Of a stretch of DNA of 64,000 nucleotides, positions 56,348 through 64,000 are shown in pieces. Made by a program: the position numbers and the translations under genes. The stretch covers positions 142,509-206,508 of the forward strand of contig ML769481.1 in the NCBI GenBank assembly GCA_009733575.1. Direction: 5' to 3'. The notes below the pieces were generated by a model, which was not told where the DNA came from, did not search any database, and worked only from the letters and a program-made list of their open reading frames with translations. Position 1 is the stretch's first letter, and every line of letters begins with the position of its first letter. This DNA comes from Gymnopus androsaceus JB14 (Eukaryota; Basidiomycota; Agaricomycetes; Agaricales; Omphalotaceae).

Positions 56348-57405
56348 ATGCCGCGTATCGCTACCTTTATCACACTCTTGGGATTGTTCTTTGCATCCTC
56401 CGAGTCTGTCAATGCTGTTTCTGGCGTTACGACGTTCAATGATGTACGTCGTTCCTTCTGGTTGGTTCCTGTACATTGTTGACCTGGGTGTATGGGCCCT
56501 ACAGTTCTCCACACAGAGCGGCGTTGCGTGCGCTGGTAAGTTTACATGCCATGAAGGATGCGCAGCACTTACTCATTAGTAACAAAATGCTAGGTTTCTC
56601 TGCCTCCAACAGCCAAGGAACCAACATCTTCGCTGCTGCGATGGGCGACCTATCTCCTCTGTGGACCGGGGCTCAATGTTCAGGAACGATGGACCCTAGC
56701 AATTGGTACGAGTCTACATCCCAATTTTTGTTTGAAATCCCGCATGACGATAACTTATAGTTCGGGAACTGGTTCATGCATCAATTGCGTCGGTCGTAAG
56801 TGTTTCCAGTGAAAGCAGAATTACTCATTCTCGTCGACTGAACCGGAGCGTTACAGCTGCTTGCCCCGACGAAGAACAATGTGGAAATTGCTTCAACGTC
56901 CGATGTGAGCTCCAAGATCCTAATAAGTAGAGGTTTGGAAACCCGTACTAACTGCTTCAACCTTTCCAGGCACCAGCTCTATAAGCGGCGAGACCAGTGG
57001 ATCTTGCTCAGGTACTACCATCAAGGTCAAGATCGTAGACGCGTGAGTCGGAAGCCAGAGCCTAATCCTTGTACACGGGCAGAGTCGTACTGACGTCCAA
57101 CCAGATGCCCGGCCACGCATCCCGAGAATTATTGCAAGATTGCTGCATTCGGTGGGGTAAGTAGACGAATGTACTCTGAGATTCTTTGGAAACTTACCCT
57201 CGAGTGTCAGGATGTCCCCGCCGATCAAGCTTGCGAGGCCAGTGGCGTGAATGCTCTCGACATCGCCACTACAGCCAGGAGTGTGCTGTCGTCTTTCGTG
57301 CGTATCTCTTCAATATGCTAGTCATCCTCTTGCACTGATGATGAGCTCCCTTGGGAAAAACAGCAAGGCAATCTAAACATCGACATCGAATCTACCAGCT
57401 GCTAA
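56348..57405 (+). CDS. Secreted EXPN/expansin-like (double-psi barrel) protein
   Basis: Seven or so exons. A signal peptide (IATFITLLGLFFASSESVNA) is followed by GVTTFND, then STQSGVACAG, FSASNSQGTNIFAAAMGDLS, PLWTGAQCSGTMDPSN, CSGTGSCINCVG, ACPDEEQCGNCFNVRC, GTTIKVKIVDACPATHPENY, ADQACEASGVNALDIATTAR and the end IDIESTSC, with TAA at 57403. Joins are in frame at GT-AG borders. This matches the basidiomycete 'non-catalytic module family EXPN' or barwin/expansin-like secreted proteins. At least ten cysteines suggest disulfides. Role in wall loosening or host interaction is inferred from family. No damage seen, although it is boxed in by transposon debris. Confidence 0.8.
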
Positions 57406-57409
57406 AGAA

Positions 57410-57775
57410 GTTTCAGATTCATGTTAAATAATCTCGATGAGCACTAGTTTTTCTGAGTATTAACATTCTGTAGTAAGTATTGACAATGACCACTCATCCT
57501 GTACTTAGTAAGTTCTGAAGTAGGCTTGCCATGGTGGCAATAAGAGGCTTGGACTCTGAGGAATCCGAGCTGGATGCGAATTCACTAAGATACTTTACTA
57601 CAGGAAGGTTATCGAGGCTTTTCTGGGAGGATGTCCGACGCGCTTGTTAGAATCCATTGCTCCCGCGTTGTACATTTATCAATCCCAGCGAATTTTAATT
57701 CCCTATTAGTACATGAATATTAATGAATTTTGCGCAGACCTCGAGCTCCCGGGCCTTCATTGCTCCCGCATTGTG
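57410..57775. other. 3' flank of EXPN gene, no gene
   Basis: Contains two related phrases, ATTGCTCCCGCGTTGTACATT (57656) and ATTGCTCCCGCATTGTGCATT (57759), about 100 bp apart. Nothing else seen. Confidence 0.4.
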
Positions 57776-57778
57776 CAT

Positions 57779-58112
57779 TTAGCAATTAGAATCCCAAGGA
57801 CTTCCAATTTCGACCCAAGTGATATCGAGCAAGTCTGGGGGTAATTCACCACAATATAAGTTGTTATTGAGTGCAAGACGTGGCATTATATTTTTTTTGA
57901 GTGAACCGTAACACTGAACGCACAAATACATTTGTACAGAGTCACAGTTATCATCAAGTGCTCTGATGCCCTTGGGTTCCAGAAGTAGACCGTCCAATGA
58001 TTTATGGATGTATACAAAACAAGACCTTGGAGTGTGGTCAAGTATATACTGATTAGCTCCATGTCATCTAAATGAGGTAGGGAATCAAGCGGAATATTGG
58101 CACCAGTGCGCT
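57779..58112 (-). pseudogene. Helitron N-terminal fragment 2 (DUF6570-like)
   Basis: Minus strand: SLLLEPKGI equivalent (MDGLLLEPKGIRALDDNCDS), VQMYLCVQCYGSLKKNIMPR, LALNNNLYCGELPPDLLDI. The C..C...L..N.L..G..P..L pattern is that of the domain N-terminal to Helitron_like_N. It ends abruptly at about 58112 where AT-rich plasmid sequence begins. Confidence 0.75.
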
Positions 58113-58113
58113 A

Positions 58114-58503
58114 TTTATTGCTTTTTGTTTTGAATATATTAATTATCATAATTCTTTATTATCTAATGAAGTTTCGTATATTTCTTATTTTCCTATTCAA
58201 TTAGATGCTACATGTAATGGTTATCAACATTTAAGTTTATTAACTGGTGATGAACCTTTAGCTTCTCATGTGAATTTAACTTCAGGTAGTTATGATTCAT
58301 TACCCAAGGATTTTTATAGTTTTATAGGTTTAAAAATAAATGACTATTTGAATGAAGAATTATCGGATCTTGAAAAAGAAATAAATTTATATTTTTCAGA
58401 AAAAGAACCTAAATTTTATTATAAAGATAAAAATTATATAAAAAATATAAGATCAATATGTTCTTGTAAAAGATTACTGAAATTAAAAATGAATAGAGGA
58501 CCC
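58114..58503 (+). pseudogene. Mitochondrial-plasmid phage-type RNA polymerase fragment
   Basis: Continuous frame FCFEYINYHNSLLSNEVSYI then FPIQLDATCNGYQHLSLLTG, DEPLASHVNLTSGS and LPKDFYSFIGLKINDYLNEE. The D-x-[ST]-C-x-G-x-Q-H block is motif A of T7-type RNA polymerases with its catalytic Asp, and VNL then DFY follow as in that family. It stops being alignable just after LKLKMNRG, where the next conserved block should begin. Very AT-rich codons, typical of fungal mitochondrial linear plasmids. A truncated nuclear insertion. Confidence 0.85.
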
Positions 58504-59570
58504 AGTCTCCAGTGAGCCAATCCTGAATCATTTTGTACATGAATCTTGTACACTTGTGTTCAAACCGCCAAATTCTCATGCCCAAATGCAGCTCAATCAT
58601 AAGATAAAAGATATGGTAAAGGGGAGATAAGGATTCCTCGGCATCTAGCCCAGAGCCAGAGAGTCCTAATTCGTTCAAAAAATTGATGCACTTTGAAAGA
58701 AGTTGTTGAAGACTGAGAAGGAAAAGGAAACTTGTCAAGTATTTCAACATTGAATTTGTTCAGCATGCATGCTGGTATAGGTACGGAGAATGTTCACTTG
58801 CAGGGTGACTTTGAACTTTGCGTCAACGTGACACCTTTCCATTCTAAGGCCTATGCAACACCTTACTCGCTTATGTGCTATGTCAAAGTAATTTGATTCC
58901 AATGGTTTACATTGAATACGGGCGGAGGCTCCGGATTTAGTAATCTTCACTTTCTTATCATAGCTTTTATCTTATGATCGAGCCACATTTGGGTGTGAGA
59001 ATTTGGCAGTTGGCAAAGGATGCAGTGGATGTGTGGATACACTGGATACAAGTGAAAAGATCAGTACGACAAATCACTAAAATGGCTGACAGGATGCTGG
59101 CATTGTATGCCATTTGTCATTTGCTGGTCCTTCCGGTATCACCATTCACTAGATTGGATGACACCATCACGAACACTGCAAAAGAGAGGTACGGGGAGCA
59201 GATGGGTAGGATGAGCAAGGGGGGAACTTCGTGACACTCTTGTTGCATTTGAGGAGCTGTTCCCATATGCTTGCCCATAATTCTCTCAGAAGTAGATCGG
59301 AGAAGCTCAAGAGTATGCCACTGGAGCTCAAGAGTACACTGGGGAGGTATGCAAGTAAAATCAATAGTTTCAGACATACACAACTGAGTGGCCAGAGCAG
59401 AGATACCTATAAGTGGAACCTAGCAGCATATCAAATTCAACTCTATAAGATAAGGGTAAAGTACACATTGGAATTAACAATTATCATCAAGTACCCACAA
59501 GTAGTAAAAATATGTACTAAAAGTATGTCCACAGAGTAAAAACAGCCAATTTTGAGTAAGATGTACATTA
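58504..59570. other. Debris, no named gene
   Basis: The phrase MIELHLGMRIWRFEHKC (minus, about 58600) recurs as MIEPHLGVRIWQLAKDA (plus, 58974), so an inverted duplicate of a small segment is present. Other frames show no motif. Confidence 0.4.
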
Positions 59571-59581
59571 AATGATGAAAA

Positions 59582-60170
59582 ATGCCTTCATACATCAGAG
59601 CACTTGATGATAACTGTGACTCTGTACAAATGTATTTGTGCGTTCAGTGTTACAGATCACTTACAAAAAATATAATGCCACATCTTGCCCTCAATAACAA
59701 CTTATATTGTGGTGAATTACCTCCAGACTTGCTCAATATCGGGTTGAAGAAATGGTGTGCTCCTTGTATCGGACTACCGCACATATTGCTTGCATTTATG
59801 GTAGCTCTTCCAATACTGACCCACTTCAGATGCGAGGTAATACTTGTGCTCATCCAATGAACCTGTTCACTAATGCAACCTCACTGCCTTGGGCACCATC
59901 TGATCTCAACGATTTCATAACCATTGTGTTCGTGGGTCCTCATAGACTATGCCCCGAAGACCACTCAAAGCTTACGAGCACATGATAGACTTTATGCTGG
60001 TCTCCTACCTCCGAATCAGAGCATGCTGGATTTGTATCCTGATAACAGAATCTTGCTGGGCTTAGAAGATCGCATTATCTATGACCATGACATGGATCCT
60101 GATAAGATGTTCAAGGAGGAGACCTCCAGTAGCTCCACGTCTCAAAATCGTTTTGAGACATGCAGCTAAT
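59582..60170 (+). pseudogene. Helitron N-terminal fragment 3
   Basis: ALDDNCDSVQMYLCVQCYRS, NIMPHLALNNNLYCGELPPD and, after a frame shift, EMVCSLYRTTAHIACIYGSS, MRGNTCAHPMNLFTNATSLP, WAPSDLNDFITIVFVGPHR. This follows Helitron polyproteins (...EEM..a.yR..., GNTCAH, P....D.ND...VVFVG). Frame breaks show decay. Confidence 0.82.
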
Positions 60171-60271
60171 ATGGTCTATTTCCGATGTTCAGATTCAATA
60201 TTCTACTTATTTCGTCGGGCTTAAACATTTGTTTATGCAAGGCTAATAGTCAAGGTGAGTTTAGTCCCAGT

Positions 60272-60520
60272 GTTGCATCTGGCCTGAGGCTGCTTCTACC
60301 TAATGGGATTATGGGTCTGCCCACCCAAGGTCAAAAGTGAAGCAGCTGCTCAGCAGTTGCTTGTGTCTGGCCTGAGGCTGCTTCTACCTAATGGGAACAC
60401 AGGTCTGCCTGCTCAAGGTCGGAAGTGAAGCAGCTGCTCAGCAGTTGCTCATACCGTGCTTCCACCTAATGGGATTATAGGTCCGCCTACCCAAGGTCCA
60501 AGCGAAGCAACCACTCTACT
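60272..60520 (+). repeat. Tandem repeat, about 88 bp unit, nearly three copies
   Basis: Units contain GCTTC[T/C]ACCTAATGGGA, GGTC[T/C]GCC and GAAGCAGCTGCTCAGCAGTTG. The third copy is diverged and incomplete. Followed by a TATATATGCAAG box-like word at 60521, so it could be the upstream part of an old LTR. Confidence 0.75.
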
Positions 60521-60529
60521 ATATATGCA

Positions 60530-61201
60530 AGTGGGCCCGCTTGCTTGATTACTTACTATAACGCTGTAATCCAATCCCACGTTGATCGAGTGTAAACTTC
60601 ACTTTAGTTTTTTCTTTCCATTCCTTTCTTTCCGCTCATTCACTTTCGCTGTTGCCCTCCCCTCATTCCTTACCATCCATTTGTATCCCACCCTATTTTA
60701 TTTTATTCTAGTCTCAATTTGACTATACTTCCCCCAAATCCTTTAATCGTACAATACATCACCAATTCCTTCAAGCAACTCCTGGTTTCAATCTATCACT
60801 TATTATTTATGTACATATTCAAGCATCAAAAACAACCTTTGGAAGGGTTGGGCCGAGGTGGGGGCACGTGAGGGCCTCCCAAGGTTTTTTGCTTCAGGAT
60901 CAGCACTGCACCTCGGTTTTGGGTTCTTCCGATTCTCCCGTGCTTTTACTTGCTTATACCCCCTTTTTCATGCTCCCAATGCAAAAAACGGCCTTTGTGG
61001 TCGGTTACTGGCTAAACACCTCTCAGGATGGTTCGAACTAAGACGATTGGAGGCCTGTTTCATTGGTTTCCGGGCTGTCGGGGATTGCCACAGCAGTGGC
61101 GCTAAGGATAAGATAGATGAGGCTTACTAACAAGCGATTAAGACATTTCAATTGCATTTCAACAATACTTAATTTTGCCTGCCGTTTTGTTCTCAACCAC
61201 C
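60530..61201. other. Upstream region of SNM1 copy B
   Basis: T/C-rich, then a 90-codon frame (60858-61130) without motif. The last 90 bp share short words with the upstream of copy A (TTTTGTTCTCAACCACCATGG). Confidence 0.45.
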
Positions 61202-63520
61202 ATGGCTGCTGGAACGCGGAAGAACAAAAAGCAACCCTCCCAATCTACGACTATTCTCAGCTTCTTCAGTACAGGTGCTTCTTCTTCCAAACCGGCACCT
61301 CAGCCAAAACAGAAACGTCGAAAATCTGCACCTAGTCTCCACAAAATCACGAGATTATAGTCATTGACTCTGATTCTGAAGACGAACGCGTTTTAACAAA
61401 GAAGAAGAAACGGAGGCTTAGCGAATCCTCTGGGGACATTGAGCTTGTTGAACAGAATGCGCCAGTGGCGGAAGTAAGCGAGCCTTACGTGCCTTTTGGC
61501 AAGCCGACCGCTTTACTTCTTGGTTCCACATCGTCGTCCGTTCTACATCGTCGTCCGTTCACATCGTCGTCAGTAGATCCTTCACCTACGGCTTCTTTTG
61601 GCAAGCCATTCGTGCTGTTGCGATCATTAAAGGACAATATTCCGGAGAACGATTCAATTCGAAACAAGCAAAGACTCGTTCGATGCCGACGAATGGGGAA
61701 CGGGCGACGATGAAGTCGTCCAAGATGAAGAAGACCTAGACGACGAAGTTCAGGAAACATTACCAGACACTCCTCGACGAGCTCCTACACCTACATCCAA
61801 ACCTCTGCGTCCTCTCTCATCATTCGGACCTCCAAAGACCCCTGTGCCATCCACGGGCAACAATGCGTATTCCATTCTCATGTCCTCCCACAAAGAAAAT
61901 GAAGCATGGAAAGAGGCAACTGTAGTCGAGGACCGTAACTTCCGTCCCTCAAAATCCAATGGTGGACGGCGCAAGGCCCCCTTTTACAAGATACTGCAGG
62001 GTATGCCTATTGCTGTCGATCGCGTTCAAGTACGGTTCGATTCCTGGTGTAAACGCATATTTCTTGACGTACGTTGACTTTATATAATCTATAAACTACC
62101 CATATATTTATGATTGTGTTTAGCCATGCACATAGTGACCATTATACCGCTCTCAGCAGCACCTGGAACAGTGGACCCATATATTGCTCGGAAGGCACCT
62201 CGAACCTTATCATCCATATGCTCAAAGTAGACCCCAGTTGGGTGCACCCTCTGCCCATGGATGTTCCTACCGACGTACCAAACACTAGCGTACGCGTTAC
62301 ACTCATTGAGGCAAACCACTGCCCTGGCTCGTGCTTGTTCTTCTTCGAGGGAAGACAGACAGTGGATGCAGGCGATAGCACGTTCAAGTCGCCTTTTGTC
62401 GGCTCGACAAAGATTTTTAGGTATTTGCATTGCGGTGATTTTCGTGCTTCGCCTGCGCATGTTTTGCACCCAGCGGTGAAAGGGAAGCGAATCGATCATG
62501 TATATCTAGATACAACCTACTTGGATCCTAGGGTATGTCCTTTCCCTTCCTTGTTTCATTAGCTGACCGATGATTGTAGTATACATTTCCGCCTCAGCCA
62601 CTAGTCATCTCTGCCTGTGCAGATCTTGCGAAGCGCATCCAAGATGGCGATGTGTTTTCAGATCAGGCGGGCACTATGAATACCTGGATTACAGCTAAGC
62701 CCAGTGCAGATAGTAAGGGAAAGGGAAAGGCAATGACTACGAATACTCTTATGGTAGTAGGGTGTGTATACATTTCTGCTGCTGAAAGATCGTTGCTAAT
62801 ATTGAATTCACAGAACCTATTCGATTGGGAAAGAACGTATTGTCAAAGGTTAATCCTCAAATGATATCAATTTTTCACATCTGAACTTCTCTCCATTAGC
62901 AATCGCTCAAGCTCTCCAATCCAAAATCTACTGCGACTCTCGCAAAACTGCCATCCTGCGCTGTCAAGCCGACCCCGAGCTACATGCTCTTCTCACTAGA
63001 AACCCTCTGGAGGCACAGGTGCATATCGTGCCACTAGGGCATGTGAACCTGGACAAACTGAAGGAGTACAGTGAAAAATACAAAGGTCATTTCAGAAAAG
63101 TGGTAGGCTTTCGGCCTACGGGATGGACGTGAGTGTATCTGTAAACGTCGTCAGAGCTTCGCTCATTCCACACTCTCTTGCAGGTTCACCCAACCAGCCG
63201 GAACCGACCAAGTCGCGTCAATCGAAACGATCATCTCGCGCGCCCAACGCAACGCATTCACTTATTCCGACTTGCACCAAGGCCGTGGCTCCTCCTCCAC
63301 GCTACAGGTGTATCCCGTACCCTACTCTGAACATTCATCGTTTTTCGAGTTGACCTGTTTCGCCATGTCGTTCGAATGGGGAAAGATGATCGCGACGGTG
63401 AATGTGGGAAGTGAGACTTCGAGAGGAAAGATGGCCAAGTGGGTGGAGAAGTGGGAGAAGGAGAGGAGGAAGAAGGGTAGGGAGTATGTCGTTCCTAGTC
63501 GGAAGGATGATTATTGGTGA
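61202..63520 (+). pseudogene. PSO2: SNM1/PSO2 DNA crosslink repair nuclease, copy B, frameshifted
   Basis: Begins MAAGTRKNKKQPSQSTTIL with a PIP-like STTILSFF. The middle has PDTPRRAPTPTSKPL. The metallo-beta-lactamase core has YFLT joined over an intron to HAHSDHYTALSSTWNSGP, then IEANHCPGSCLFFFEG and LHCGDFRASP, VYLDTTYLDPR. The C-terminal half runs ILRCQADPELHALLTRNPLE to KVVGFRPTGWT and, after an intron, FTQPAGTDQVASIET to VVPSRKDDYW. All catalytic motifs are present, but single-base differences break the frame near 61334, 61660 and 62030. Without them this would be a full-length 5' exonuclease. Whether the breaks are biological or base-call errors decides its status. Confidence 0.85.
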
Positions 63521-63727
63521 TTTCGTTCTCGATTTATCTTGAATCTTGCTTTCGGGATGGAAATTTGTACCTACCAGCGTTTCATTATTGATATGTATAA
63601 CAACAAAGATATTCCACGAATGCAAGCATTGTGAAATACAAACTTGTCTTCTACCCGCGATGCACATCGACGCTCAACAAGCGCCAAACAATTACCTTAA
63701 GCGCTAAGCGCGTTGTAAGTTTGTCCG

Positions 63728-64000
63728 ATGTTTCCACCAAAACTCACTCATAGCAGCTCCTCTTCCTCCTCAATAGCCTCAGAAACGAAAATCATCTGGT
63801 GCATGGGCTTCCCAATCATCATCGCGTAACCCGGTTTCGCTCCGGCTCTACAAAGTTCTCGGTACAAATTACGATGATGAATCGACCCGAGAGGCTTTGC
63901 AGACTCTTTCAGAGCTCTATGCCAACACTAGCTCTACAAACTCCAAAGGGAAAGAAATTTCAAAAGATGTAAATGGAAATAATGACTTTCTACTGGGAGA
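63728..64000 (+). pseudogene. COG6: COG6 N-terminal part, copy B, cut by window end
   Basis: MFPPKLTHSSSSSSSIASE, then one extra A at about 63784 relative to copy A shifts the frame. NPVSLRLYKVLGTNYDDEST-type text follows in the new frame and runs to the window edge. The rest of the gene is outside. Confidence 0.6.

Overview
The window is nuclear DNA of a mushroom-forming basidiomycete (Agaricomycetes). The evidence is short GT-AG introns of about 50 nt in most housekeeping genes, a fungal VTC1, an OHCU decarboxylase, an expansin-like EXPN protein, F-box pseudogenes, a CaaX-type pheromone precursor, and a dense load of Ty3/gypsy, Ty1/copia, Helitron and Penelope-like elements.

Positions 1-21.4 kb are gene-rich. 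They hold tRNA-Lys(CTT), glycyl-tRNA synthetase, a decayed NAD(P)-binding protein gene, OHCU decarboxylase, a DnaJ protein, two related short-chain dehydrogenase loci (each followed by F-box sequence), a 41-codon pheromone-like gene (11029-11154, minus), tRNA-Val(TAC), VTC1 and a GH47 alpha-mannosidase. Positions 21.9-23.5 kb carry a damaged copy of an SNM1/PSO2-COG6 gene pair. A second, fuller but still frameshifted copy lies at 61.2-64 kb and runs off the window end.

Positions 23.6-60.5 kb are mostly mobile DNA. An unclassified element with a zinc-finger-like gene on plus and a large gene on minus (about 24-45 kb) was entered by a 13.2 kb gypsy LTR element (25802-39030, TSD AGGT). That element was entered by a foldback/long-TIR element (29200-37586), which was in turn entered by an endonuclease-less Penelope-like element (29727-34270). 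The Penelope element has an intact 1090-codon reverse transcriptase ORF, 493 bp direct pseudo-LTRs and, in each, a sequence that folds as a type I hammerhead ribozyme. It is flanked by a 459 bp duplication of its target. Further on, a 5.1 kb copia element (46971-52087, TSD GAAGG) sits inside a decayed Helitron helicase. More Helitron scraps, two AT-rich pieces of mitochondrial-plasmid type (one clearly phage-type RNA polymerase) and an EXPN gene follow.

The most notable items are the ribozyme-bearing Penelope element with its very long target duplication, the pheromone-like CaaX gene, the mitochondrial-plasmid RNA polymerase insertion, and the gypsy primer site. That site matches the 3' end of the tRNA-Lys gene at the start of the window, including its discriminator base. 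Many otherwise recognisable genes carry single-base frameshifts. Some are probably pseudogenes, but residual assembly indels cannot be excluded from sequence alone.
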